NCBI RefSeq assembly: GCF_949292005.1
Contig: NZ_CASEXV010000031.1
Coordinates: forward strand, 1-18,778
Direction of reading: 5' to 3'
Source of the DNA: an uncultured Bifidobacterium sp.
GTDB taxonomy: Bacteria > Actinomycetota > Actinomycetes > Actinomycetales > Bifidobacteriaceae
Length of the DNA stretch: 18,778 bases
Below the pieces are notes generated by a model that worked only from the letters and a program-made list of their open reading frames with translations, searched no databases and was not told the origin of the DNA. The position numbers and the translations under genes are program-made. Below, piece after piece: positions 1-7,807 of the stretch (position 1 is its first letter; each line of letters opens with the position of its first letter).

Positions 1-1437
1 ATCGAACCCGTACGTCACAACCAGAGCCAATTCGTGGATCCAATCCCACAAAGCCCGGACGCTTCCCGGCAAGGACGGCGCCTTTCGCCCCGGATACCAC
101 CTTTCCGCACCCGTCGGCTGGCTGAACGACCCCAACGGACTCATTCATTTCCAAGGCGAATACCACGCCTTCTACCAATTCCACCCGTATTCCCCCGAAT
201 GGGGGCCGATGCACTGGGGCCATGCCGTCAGCACGGACATGGTCCACTGGCGCGACATGCCTGTGGCTCTCGCTCCGGACGCCGTCTGGGACGCAGGCGG
301 CTGCTACTCGGGAAGCGCGGTCGACGACGATGGCCGCCTTGTCCTCATGTACACCGGACACACCGATACCGTCGAAACCCAGAACATCGCGGTCAGCGAC
401 GATGGAGTTACCTTCGCCAAAATTCCAGGCAACCCGTCATACCATCCCCACCCGCCGGAAATTCAATCGACTTTCGCGACCCCAAGGTCTGGAGGCACGA
501 TGGACGTTGGTATGTGGTTCTGGGCGGATCCGACACCTCCAACGACGCCCGCGCGCTCATCTACCGTTCGGACGATCTTCTGAAATGGGACTACCTTGGG
601 CCCATCGCACGCTCCGAGGGACATCTGGGACGGATGTGGGAATGTCCCGACCTTTTCGAACTTGATGGAACGCATGTCCTCCTCTTCTCGCCGGTAGGGA
701 TGGAGCCCCAGGGCATCCACTATCGGAACGCCTTCCAGACGGGATATCTCTGCGGCGTCATGGATTATGACCACGTGTCGTTCACGCCCGGCGACTTCGA
801 GGAGCTGGACCGGGGGCACGACTTCTACGCCAGCCAGACTTTCATGACACCTGACGGACGACGTGTGTGCATCGCGTGGATGGACATGTGGCTGTCGGAA
901 TTCCCCGAACAGCGGGAGGGGTGGGCTGGCATGCTGACGCTTCCACGTGAGCTGCACGTCATGGACGGCCGTCTTCGCATGACCCCCGTCCAGGAGCTCC
1001 TTCAACTACGAGAGCCTCCGATCTCGACGCTTTCCGGAACGATGTCCGACGGACGGCATCTTGCGTCACCGCCGAACAATCGATTCGAGATGCTGTTCTC
1101 CTGCACGGATGAACATGCCCTCTCAGGAAGTGTCGGAATCCGTTTCGACTGGGGCGACGGCCATATCGACTTCCGCCGTGACGGAGACACGGGACGGCTG
1201 GTTCTAGACAGGGGAGGTGATGATGGCGAGCGCATATGCGAGCACCCCGGGGCGGACCATCTCGACCTTCGGATTTTCGTGGATAACTCATCCATCGAGG
1301 TCTTCGTCAACAGCGGCGAGGAGACCTTCAGCAGCAGGATCTATCCCACGGGCTCGATAACCGCGACGCTTATCGCCTCAACACCGACGATCGAGGCGGA
1401 ATCAGTCTGCTACCCACTGAAAAAGGCGGCTCGCTAA
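1..1437 (+). pseudogene. GH32 beta-fructofuranosidase / sucrose(-6-phosphate) hydrolase, 5'-partial, frameshifted
   Basis: Family members (ScrB/CscA type) hydrolyse sucrose, sucrose-6-phosphate or short fructans in the cytoplasm. The 5' part reads in frame 2 from the window edge and shows the WLNDPNG motif (nucleophile Asp at 128-130), then YSGSAV and MYTGH. From about 436 the homology continues in frame 1: NSIDFRDPKVW (RDP, transition-state Asp at 478-480), MWECPD (acid/base Glu at 640-642), DFYASQTF, and a C-terminal beta-sandwich ending in IEVFVNSGEETFSSRIYP. The break falls at an AACCCG run near 431-436. Adding one C restores a continuous reading, NPVIPSPPAGNSIDFRDP, so a single-base deletion explains it. 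All three catalytic carboxylates remain, so the lesion is either recent or a sequencing error. The first residues lie outside the window. The gene converges on the DUF624 gene, 11 bp away. Family assignment is secure; the exact substrate is not. Confidence 0.9.
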
Positions 1438-1448
1438 CCGGAGCGCCA

Positions 1449-2051
1449 CTAATCGCGGCGCGGCCCCGCACCATCCAGCCGGAGCAGCACCGGGTTGTAC
1501 AGCCACGCGCAGATGTATTGCGGAAGCGACACCCCCAGCAGGAGGATAAGAGGGATCGCGTACACCACGTACCTGATCATAACGACATACGAAATCCCCA
1601 GAACCAGAAGCATGGCGACGGTTCTGGGAAGGTTCCGCACCGCGATGACCGCAGCATTGCCGAATTGGCCACGAAGCGAGTTCTCATACCGGGAAACGAG
1701 AACGAAAAAGTACTGAGACACCGCGGCCAGAACCAATCCCGCCAAAATTACGATCGCCACAAGGACATCACGGGACAGCCCGGATCCGCCGTACCAAACC
1801 ACCGCCAAGGCGTCGCCCCCGAGGACGATGGCCGCGGCGAGAATAATCAGCCACCCGAGTGTGGACTGGCACAGGTTCGCGCGGAAGGACCGGATGAACT
1901 CGCGTGACACATATCCCTCCTCATGCCGCACCATATGCCACAGAACGCTGTGCGTCGCGGTCAACGACGCCCCGATGGTGACGACTGGAAGGCATGCCAC
2001 CACCGCCATGATCCTCAGAAAAGCATTGTCCTGGCGAAAGAACCTCGACAT
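1449..2051 (-). CDS. YesL/DUF624-family integral membrane protein
   Basis: A 200-residue hydrophobic protein with about five membrane segments (roughly residues 12-32, 64-86, 92-118, 135-160 and 162-185). The N-terminal pattern, an aromatic/Asn-rich start, then LPVVTIGASLTATHSVLWHM, then a charged EEGYVSREFIRSF stretch, is the hallmark of DUF624 (YesL of Bacillus). Members usually sit beside genes for plant or host glycan use, and their molecular function is unknown. The ATG is preceded by GAGAGGAG with a 4-5 nt gap, a good ribosome site. It lies 72 bp downstream of the LacI-family regulator on the same strand with no clear promoter between them, so the two are probably co-transcribed. Its stop faces the stop of the GH32 gene. 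Context suggests a link to sucrose or fructan use, but this is inference only. Confidence 0.82.
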   Translation of the reverse strand: MSRFFRQDNAFLRIMAVVACLPVVTIGASLTATHSVLWHMVRHEEGYVSREFIRSFRANLCQSTLGWLIILAAAIVLGGDALAVVWYGGSGLSRDVLVAIVILAGLVLAAVSQYFFVLVSRYENSLRGQFGNAAVIAVRNLPRTVAMLLVLGISYVVMIRYVVYAIPLILLLGVSLPQYICAWLYNPVLLRLDGAGPRRD

Positions 2052-2123
2052 GGCACTCCTCTCACAATCACCGCGGCCTCACATGAAACGGGCAGAATCG
2101 AAGGCGGAGCGCCGCATCCTGAA

Positions 2124-3161
2124 TCAGGATCTGGTCGTCTCCCCACGCACCAGGGACACCGGCACGACATCAGGCCTCAACTGGCCTCCCCCCTCGCGCT
2201 TGCCATCAGGATCATGGTCGATCGCATCAAGCATATGCGCGGCGATCACTGACGCGATGCCGTCGCAATCCTGACGAACGGCGGTGAGCCGCATGCCAGC
2301 GAAATCGGCAAGATAGGTGCCATCATAGGCGACGACCTGAAGATCCCCGGGAATGGACAGGCCACGCCGCAACGCCTCCTGAACGCAGTACGCGGCGCCG
2401 ATGTCCGAACTGACCACCGCGTCGATGTCGTTCCACCGGGTGAACGCGTCATGGATCGCCTGGGCGTACGCGCTGGTGTCGCTCACGGAGCCGGCCTCGA
2501 CGTAGTCGCAACGCACGGCGGACCGCAGGCACTCACGTTGGAGCGCCATGAAATACCTCACCGTGGGGAATGTCGTCCCCGACGCTATGGGCATGTCGTG
2601 GAACTGCGAGAGCGGGCCTCCGATCATCGCCACGTGGCGCACTCCGGATGGTATGAGAAGGCGCGCGATCATCATGCCACCCTGCTCATGGTCGGACCCC
2701 ACCGACGCAATGCCGGAACCCAGATACCGGTCGAAGGCGACAATCGGACGACCGACGGACGTCCAGTAGCGTTCCGAATGGGCCGTGTGCGCGGCCATGA
2801 CGAGCCCATCCATCATGTGACGTTGGGCCATGTCGACATACATCGCCTCTCCCGTTTCCGAATCGGCCGTCGAGCACAGAAGCGTCCTGAGTCCATGCTG
2901 CATGAACACATGCTGCAGGGAAGCGCTCAACGAGGAGAAGAACGGGTGGCGAATCGTCGGAACGACGACCCCGACCATATTGGTCCGATCATGATACAGA
3001 TTGCGGGCAAGCTCATTGGGAACGTAATTGAGTTCCTGCATCGCGCGCTCAACCTTGGCGCGCATGGCATCCGAGACATAACCGGTCTGGTTGACCACAA
3101 GAGAGACGGTGCTCGCGGAAACACCGGCCTTCCTCGCGACATCACGCATACCGACAGCCAC
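2124..3161 (-). CDS. LacI-family transcriptional regulator
   Basis: A 345-residue regulator of usual LacI length. Residues 5-25 (MRDVARKAGVSASTVSLVVNQ) form the helix-turn-helix, and YVPNELARNL at 47-56 is the hinge helix that binds the minor groove. From about residue 61 (NMVGVVVPTIRHPFFSSL) the periplasmic-binding-protein-like effector domain continues through FDRYLGSGIASVGSDHEQGG, DIDAVVSSDIGAAYCVQEAL and LQVVAYDGTYLADF. I chose the GTG at 3161 because AGGGGG lies 7 nt upstream; the internal ATG at 3149 would sit 19 nt from that site. The neighbouring GH32 and DUF624 genes suggest control of sucrose or fructan genes, but the ligand cannot be read from the sequence. Two CCA....TGG palindromes flank its predicted promoter and hint at autoregulation. 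Confidence 0.92.
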   Translation of the reverse strand: MAVGMRDVARKAGVSASTVSLVVNQTGYVSDAMRAKVERAMQELNYVPNELARNLYHDRTNMVGVVVPTIRHPFFSSLSASLQHVFMQHGLRTLLCSTADSETGEAMYVDMAQRHMMDGLVMAAHTAHSERYWTSVGRPIVAFDRYLGSGIASVGSDHEQGGMMIARLLIPSGVRHVAMIGGPLSQFHDMPIASGTTFPTVRYFMALQRECLRSAVRCDYVEAGSVSDTSAYAQAIHDAFTRWNDIDAVVSSDIGAAYCVQEALRRGLSIPGDLQVVAYDGTYLADFAGMRLTAVRQDCDGIASVIAAHMLDAIDHDPDGKREGGGQLRPDVVPVSLVRGETTRS

Positions 3162-3242
3162 AGCGCAGCCCCCTCGCCCTCATGCTCCCAAAATCAGCCC
3201 GGCCCCGAAACCCGGCGGCAACAACGCCGGCCGCAACCAAAT

Positions 3243-3298
3243 CCATCATTGGAATCATACTCAACACATGGGATGAAGGTCAGCGACACCATTAATGG
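3243..3298 (-). promoter_or_regulatory. Predicted promoter of the LacI-family gene with two candidate operators
   Basis: On the - strand, CTGACC (3278-3283) and TATGAT (3254-3259) are separated by 18 bp and resemble -35 and -10 boxes. The perfect palindrome CCATTAATGG (3289-3298) lies just upstream of the -35 box. A looser dyad, CCATCATTGG (3243-3252, sharing CCA....TGG), overlaps the expected transcription start. A GC-rich hairpin (CCGGCG at 3212-3217, CGCCGG at 3225-3230) would lie in the leader. The positions suit autorepression, but neither operator is proven. Confidence 0.4.
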
Positions 3299-3375
3299 GC
3301 GCGAAGCGGACAAGCGTTTCCCCCGCAGCCATGGCCAAAGCCACAGCTCCAGGGGAAAACGGCGGACCGAACCCG

Positions 3376-3406
3376 GCGGGGAGCCGGACCACAAGACGCT
3401 CCCCGC
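3376..3406 (-). terminator. Hairpin terminator candidate downstream of livK
   Basis: A perfect 9-bp inverted repeat, GCGGGGAGC (3376-3384) and GCTCCCCGC (3398-3406), with a 13-nt loop, starts 12 bp after the livK stop. The T-run on the - strand (TTTT, about 3356-3359) is short and lies roughly 16 nt beyond the stem, so this is a weak intrinsic terminator at best. It marks the likely end of the liv operon. Confidence 0.5.
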
Positions 3407-3417
3407 TAAGTGGCAGA

Positions 3418-4674
3418 TCAGCTGGTCGGCACCTCACCGGTCTGGCTGGTCTCGAACGTCGGCTTGTTGTTGGAACCGAACTTGTAGATACCTATGGACG
3501 CGGAACTGGGATCGTTGTCCGAATTGAACGATCCTATTCCCGCCTGACCGGAGTACTGGATGGACTTCCCGGCCTTGAGAAGCGTGAGGCAGGCCTTGTA
3601 CGTCGTGCACTTCGTTCCGCCATTCGCCCCAGACACCGCGGCCATGTTCTTTTGGACGGTCGCGCCGTCGACGGCCCCTCCCTTCTGTGCGGCCAGCGCG
3701 GCGAGCACGACCGCGTCATACGTCTCGGCCGCGTAGGTGAAGTTCACCAGAGTGGAGTCGATCGTCTTCAGGCGCTTCTGGAAGGCGTCGCTGGGATGCG
3801 CCCCGGGAATCGTCCCCTTCGCCCCCGTGAGGAGGCCGGCTGAGAAGGTGCTGGAGTAATCGGCGGTGTTGCCATCCGTCATGTACATCTTCTTGGTGCT
3901 CACTCCCTGTGCGGCCATCTCCTTGACGAGCGCCTTGGTCTGGTCGAACGCGATGACCAGCACCGCATCGGGGTTGGTCGCCTTGACCGCGGTGACCAAG
4001 GACGAGAAGTTGGTCTCCGAGGGATCGAAGGTGCTCTTTGAGCCATAGACGACGTTCACTCCGGCGGCCTCGACCGTTTTGACGACGACGCCACGCAGGC
4101 TGGTGCCGTACTCGTCGTTGAACACCTCGATGGCGAGGTTCTTCACGCCATCCTGGGCGATGAGGCTGCCCAGAACCGCACCCTGGACGGTGTCCGGCGG
4201 AACGGTTCGGAAGAAATAGTCGCTGATTCCCGAAAGCGTTGTTGAGGTCGCGCCGTTGGAGATCATGGGAACCTTCGCCTCCGTGACCTCCTTGTAGGTG
4301 TTCTTCACGACCGCGCTGGAGGGCGGTCCTACCATGACTGAGGGATTCTTGCTCAGAATGGACTCGGCGCCCGCCGTGTTCTGATCGGCATGGTCGGCAT
4401 CCGAGGAATCCGCCGTGGCCGTCGTCGCATCCTTTCCGAGGACGCCTCCGGCCGCGTTGATATCCTTAACCGCCAGTTTGAAGGCCGCCACCTCCGCTGG
4501 TCCAAGATACGCCAGCGATCCGGTCTGGGGGAATAGGCCTCCCGCGACGAACTGCGCGGATGAACTGGAAGATGACAACCCCGATGACGACGCGCCACAA
4601 CCCGCGAGCGCCATCGCGCCAGCGGCCACGGCCGCAAGCGCGGTGACCATCGTTGCTTTTCTGCTCTTCCTCAT
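3418..4674 (-). CDS. livK: Branched-chain amino acid ABC transporter substrate-binding lipoprotein LivK
   Basis: The extracellular ligand-binding component of the Liv/HAAT importer. The ATG at 4674 gives 418 residues and a clear lipoprotein signal: MRKSRK, a hydrophobic Ala-rich core, and the lipobox LAGC (23-26), with Cys26 as lipid anchor. A Ser-rich tether (about 28-40) leads into a type I periplasmic-binding-protein fold: FVAGGLFPQTGSLAYLG, DINAAGGVLGK, VMVGPPSSAVVKNTYKEV, VPMISNGATST, DYFFRTVPPD, FNDEYGTSLRG, and AETYDAVVLAALA near the C-terminus. Two late cysteines (GTKCTTYKACL) may form a disulfide. AAAGG lies 7 nt upstream of the ATG; a longer reading frame from 4782 lacks a signal peptide at its start and is rejected. 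It is the last gene of the liv run, 227 bp after livF, with its own predicted promoter. The ligand is assumed to be Leu/Ile/Val-like but is not provable here. Confidence 0.93.
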   Translation of the reverse strand: MRKSRKATMVTALAAVAAGAMALAGCGASSSGLSSSSSSAQFVAGGLFPQTGSLAYLGPAEVAAFKLAVKDINAAGGVLGKDATTATADSSDADHADQNTAGAESILSKNPSVMVGPPSSAVVKNTYKEVTEAKVPMISNGATSTTLSGISDYFFRTVPPDTVQGAVLGSLIAQDGVKNLAIEVFNDEYGTSLRGVVVKTVEAAGVNVVYGSKSTFDPSETNFSSLVTAVKATNPDAVLVIAFDQTKALVKEMAAQGVSTKKMYMTDGNTADYSSTFSAGLLTGAKGTIPGAHPSDAFQKRLKTIDSTLVNFTYAAETYDAVVLAALAAQKGGAVDGATVQKNMAAVSGANGGTKCTTYKACLTLLKAGKSIQYSGQAGIGSFNSDNDPSSASIGIYKFGSNNKPTFETSQTGEVPTS

Positions 4675-4861
4675 ATTGCAACCTTTCTCTTCTCTCACTG
4701 ATGCGGCCGCAATTGTGAAGCGGCGGCACGGCTGGACGAGGGCCACGGGGGACTCCCCACCCTTGAGAAACAAGGTATGCACTGGATGAAACGCTCAGAT
4801 TCTGCGGATGTTTCCCTCAGGTGAAGGCATCGACGATTTGTAACACGGAACCGGGCGAGAA

Positions 4862-4889
4862 GTTTTACGGCATGGCCTCCGACTGTCAA
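4862..4889 (-). promoter_or_regulatory. Predicted internal promoter for livK
   Basis: On the - strand, TTGACA (4884-4889) is a perfect -35 box, followed after 16 bp by TAAAAC (4862-4867). It lies just after the livF stop and would give a leader of about 180 nt before the livK ATG. The rest of the 4675-4901 gap holds a short GGGGACTCCCC dyad (4748-4758) and no gene. A separate promoter would let the binding protein be made in excess over the membrane complex. Confidence 0.5.
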
Positions 4890-4901
4890 GGACGCGGAAT
4901 G

Positions 4902-5690
4902 TCAACGGCCCTCCTCCTCGACCTCCTCCTCAAGGTTGCCCAGATACAGAGAAACGACCTTCGGATCGTTGAGAAGGGAACGGCCCGCTCCCGAATAGGC
5001 GTTCCTCCCCTGATCGAGCACATAACCCCTGTCGCAGATCTGCAGGCACCGACGGGCGTTCTGCTCCACAATGACAACCGACACCCCCGCTTTATTCACC
5101 TGCCTGACCCTGATGAACGTCTCGTCCTGAAGCATCGGTGAGAGGCCTGCGGACGGCTCGTCCAACAGCAGAACCGACGGGTCCATCATCAGAGCGCGCC
5201 CCATCGCCACCATCTGGCGCTCGCCCCCCGACAGGGATCCGGCCACCTGATCGCGCCTGTCGGCCAACTTGGGGAAGATGGACGCCACATAGTCGAACCT
5301 CTCGGCGAATTTTGCCGGCTCCTGATACGCCCCCATCTGCATATTCTCCTTGATGGTGAGGGAGGGGAACACGTTCTCCGTCTGAGGGACGAAGCCCACG
5401 CCACGGGACACGAGCTTGTCGGCCCTCATGTTCGTGATGTCCTCCCCCTTGAGCGTCAGGGTTCCGGACGAGACGTGCACCAAGCCGAACAGCGACTTGA
5501 GAAGCGTCGATTTGCCAGCTCCGTTGGGACCGATGATTCCGACGATCTCGCCGGAATGGAGGACCAACGAGGCGCCATTGAGAATGTTGACTCCCGGGAT
5601 ATACCCGGCCACAAGATCCGCGGCCTCCATCAACGCGTCGTCCCGCGTCGCGTCCTCAACCGCCGCCGGGGACTCCTTCACCATATCCAT
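4902..5690 (-). CDS. livF: Branched-chain amino acid ABC transporter ATP-binding protein LivF
   Basis: One of the two cytoplasmic ATPases of the Liv importer. From the ATG at 5690 it has 262 residues: Walker A GPNGAGKS (54-61), Q-loop Gln103 (VPQTENVFPSLTIKENM), signature LSGGE (153-157) and Walker B VLLLDEP (173-179). The sequence VEQN (208-211) sits where most ABC proteins have the H-loop His, which is typical of LivF. The C-terminus is unusually acidic (NLEEEVEEEGR). The start was chosen because a perfect AAGGAGG lies 6 nt upstream; the open frame runs further upstream, but that stretch only overlaps the end of livG. The gap to livG is 41 bp, so the two are surely co-transcribed. Confidence 0.95.
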   Translation of the reverse strand: MDMVKESPAAVEDATRDDALMEAADLVAGYIPGVNILNGASLVLHSGEIVGIIGPNGAGKSTLLKSLFGLVHVSSGTLTLKGEDITNMRADKLVSRGVGFVPQTENVFPSLTIKENMQMGAYQEPAKFAERFDYVASIFPKLADRRDQVAGSLSGGERQMVAMGRALMMDPSVLLLDEPSAGLSPMLQDETFIRVRQVNKAGVSVVIVEQNARRCLQICDRGYVLDQGRNAYSGAGRSLLNDPKVVSLYLGNLEEEVEEEGR

Positions 5691-5731
5691 CACGCACCTC
5701 CTTGAGTACCGTGGGCTTTGAGCACCCTGGA

Positions 5732-6736
5732 CTATTCCGTCGCCGCGCCCATCGTCGCCGCATCCATCTCCAACACGCTCTCGTCGCCCAGATCGATGTT
5801 CGCGTGCGATCCCAGATATGCGTCGATCACCGCCTGGTCGTTCATAACCGTTTTCGGCGGTCCTTCGGCGACGATCTTCCCCTGGGCCATCACCGTCACC
5901 CAATCGGCGATGTGCCGGACCATGTTCATGTCATGCTCGACGAACAGCACGGTTGTCCCCTGCTCGCGCAACGAGACGATATGGTCGAGAAGCGACTGCT
6001 TGAGCGCGGGATTCACGCCGGCCATCGGCTCGTCGAGCATCACCATCTGCGGATCGCTCATCAGCGCGCGCGCCATCTCCAGCAACTTGCGTTGGCCACC
6101 TGACAGCGATCCCGCATAGTCGTTCTTCTTCTTATCCAGCAGAAAACGGCTCAGAAGCGTTTCGGCCTTGTCCATCACCGCCTTTTCGCGGCGGCGCCAC
6201 AGCGGCGGGATCAATGCGCGGAACATTCCCTCACCCGGCTGGTCGGGAGCACCCAACAGCATGTTCTCCATCACCGTCAGACGGCTCATCACCTTGGTCA
6301 GCTGGAAGGTGCGGACCATGCCCATGCGCGCCACCTTCTCCGGGGACACACTTGCCAGCTCGACGCCGTCGAAGGTCCAGGATCCGGTCTGAGGCCGGTC
6401 GAAGCCCGTCATCAGATTGAAGAACGTGGTTTTGCCGGCACCGTTCGGCCCGATCAAAGCTGTTATTCCATGCCTTTCGATTTCGAAGTGCCCGACGTCA
6501 ACCGCGGTCACCCCGCCGAAACGACGCGTGACGCCATCCGCCACAAGAATCGGGTCGGGCTTGTGCACCCCCGGCTCGGCACGCACGAAGGCGAGATCCT
6601 CCTGCACCTTGTCTCCGTATGCCGTGGATATCAGCCCTTCACCCTCGGGAGCCTTCGTCGCCCACGTGGCCAGATCGTAGAAGGGGGCGGCGGGCTCGGT
6701 CGCCCCGGCATCGTCAATATGCGTTGTGTCAGACAT
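5732..6736 (-). CDS. livG: Branched-chain amino acid ABC transporter ATP-binding protein LivG, with N-terminal extension
   Basis: The second cytoplasmic ATPase of the Liv importer. Walker A GPNGAGKT (96-103), Q-loop Gln145 (VRTFQLTKVMSRLTVMEN), signature LSGGQ (211-215), Walker B MVMLDEP (231-237), and VEHDMNMV with H-loop His268. The insert between Q-loop and signature (MFRALIPPLWRRREKAV) is typical of LivG. At 334 residues it is longer than the usual 250-260: about 60 extra residues (rich in Asp, Ala and Glu, including FYDLATWATKAPEGEG) precede the core, which begins at ILVADGVTRRFGG, and there are about 20 at the C-terminus. The ATG at 6736 overlaps the end of livM by 8 bp, which points to translational coupling and supports the long start. 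Confidence 0.94.
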   Translation of the reverse strand: MSDTTHIDDAGATEPAAPFYDLATWATKAPEGEGLISTAYGDKVQEDLAFVRAEPGVHKPDPILVADGVTRRFGGVTAVDVGHFEIERHGITALIGPNGAGKTTFFNLMTGFDRPQTGSWTFDGVELASVSPEKVARMGMVRTFQLTKVMSRLTVMENMLLGAPDQPGEGMFRALIPPLWRRREKAVMDKAETLLSRFLLDKKKNDYAGSLSGGQRKLLEMARALMSDPQMVMLDEPMAGVNPALKQSLLDHIVSLREQGTTVLFVEHDMNMVRHIADWVTVMAQGKIVAEGPPKTVMNDQAVIDAYLGSHANIDLGDESVLEMDAATMGAATE

Positions 6737-7712
6737 TGAACGCCAGCTCCTTCCGGTCTCCCAGGAGGCCCTGCGGTCTGAAGATGACCAGACACATCAG
6801 GGCGATCCCGACGATGACCCATCCCAACGCCTCCACCTGGTTGGACGAGATGATGGTCTCGGGTATCGCCGCCCTCATCAGCTCCTTCGTGAAGGTGAGG
6901 ATGACCCACAGAAGGCACGACCCGAGAATCGGCCCCAGCACCGTCGCCGCTCCACCCAGAAGAAGAATCGTCCATGTATAGAACGTGACCTGACGCCCCA
7001 GCGAATCCGGCTGCACGGAGCGCGGAAGGACGAAGAGAATCCCCGCCAGGGCGCCGAAACCGCCACCCAGGATCAACGACTGCAGTTTGAACTTCGTCAC
7101 CGATTTCCCCAACGAGCGAACTGCGTTCTCGTCCTCGCGAATTCCTTTGAGCACGCGCCCCCAGGGCGAATGGAACCATCGCCATGTCAACGCCACAGCC
7201 AACGCCACCAGAGTCCACGCCGCAATCCTGATCCACCAGGAGTTCGCGGTGTTGTTCGAGTACGTCCAGAGAAGGAAAGTCGTGCGGCCGTCGGGCAGAA
7301 GGGACGACGATTCGAACTTCGACGTGAAGTCCTGCGGCGAGATGCCTCCCGATCCGCCCGTCAGCCAGGTCAGCGACGTGGACCTGCCGATTATGCGGAT
7401 GATCTCGGCGGAGGCCAACGTGACCATCGACAGATAGTCGGGGCCAAGCTTGACCGTGGGAAGTCCCAGAAGCACCGCATATATGGCCGCGAGCGCCAAC
7501 GCGGCGAGAACAGATCCCAGAAGGCTCCATCCCATGCTCTGCGTGACCGCGAAACCGTACGCCCCCAGAAGCATGAACCCTGCCTGCCCCATATTCATCA
7601 GGCCGGTCATGCCAAAGTGGACGTTGAGTCCGATGGCAGCCAGCGCGTAGGCCGCCGTCGTGGGGGCGAGAAGCTCGCCCAGGGAATTGCCGATTACCGC
7701 TGTCAGATCCAT
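6729..7712 (-). CDS. livM: Branched-chain amino acid ABC transporter permease LivM
   Basis: One of the two membrane subunits of the Liv importer, 327 residues from the ATG at 7712. Family motifs are clear: GLNVHFGMTGLMNMGQAGFMLLGAYGFAV near the N-terminus, LGPDYLSMVTLASAEIIR, the coupling-helix region WGRVLKGIREDENAVRSLGKSV that contacts the ATPases, FGALAGILFV, LGGAATVLGPILGS, and the terminal VIFRPQGLLGDRKE signature. About eight to ten membrane helices can be seen. AAAGGAG lies 6 nt before this ATG; an earlier in-frame ATG at 7745 has no such site. It follows livH after 95 bp and overlaps livG by 8 bp. Confidence 0.94.
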   Translation of the reverse strand: MDLTAVIGNSLGELLAPTTAAYALAAIGLNVHFGMTGLMNMGQAGFMLLGAYGFAVTQSMGWSLLGSVLAALALAAIYAVLLGLPTVKLGPDYLSMVTLASAEIIRIIGRSTSLTWLTGGSGGISPQDFTSKFESSSLLPDGRTTFLLWTYSNNTANSWWIRIAAWTLVALAVALTWRWFHSPWGRVLKGIREDENAVRSLGKSVTKFKLQSLILGGGFGALAGILFVLPRSVQPDSLGRQVTFYTWTILLLGGAATVLGPILGSCLLWVILTFTKELMRAAIPETIISSNQVEALGWVIVGIALMCLVIFRPQGLLGDRKELAFNV

Positions 7713-7807
7713 AGTCGGCTCCTTTCCGTGATAGCCGTTTCCCAATCACCGACACCCGCCATCAAATCGCTCTGTCCGGGCCTGTCGTCGCCATGTCGAG
7801 CCATGTC

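Noticed and set aside
34..460. N-terminal 140 residues of the long frame-1 reading at the GH32 gene
   Set aside because: Arg/Pro/His-rich and unlike any GH32 N-terminus; the true N-terminal homology (WLNDPNG) is in frame 2, so this is only the shadow created by the frameshift.
2451..3527. Long + strand open frame opposite the LacI-family gene
   Set aside because: It is antisense to a clear LacI-family protein, has low-complexity Arg/His/Gly-rich content, and shows no motif; it is a product of high GC content.
4748..4758. GGGGACTCCCC in the livK leader as an attenuator
   Set aside because: Only 4 bp with a 3-nt loop and no alternative pairing or leader peptide seen.
6631..7755. 374-codon - strand frame overlapping livM
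   Set aside because: It is out of frame with the clear LivM permease, lacks membrane segments, and is Gly/Arg/His-rich.
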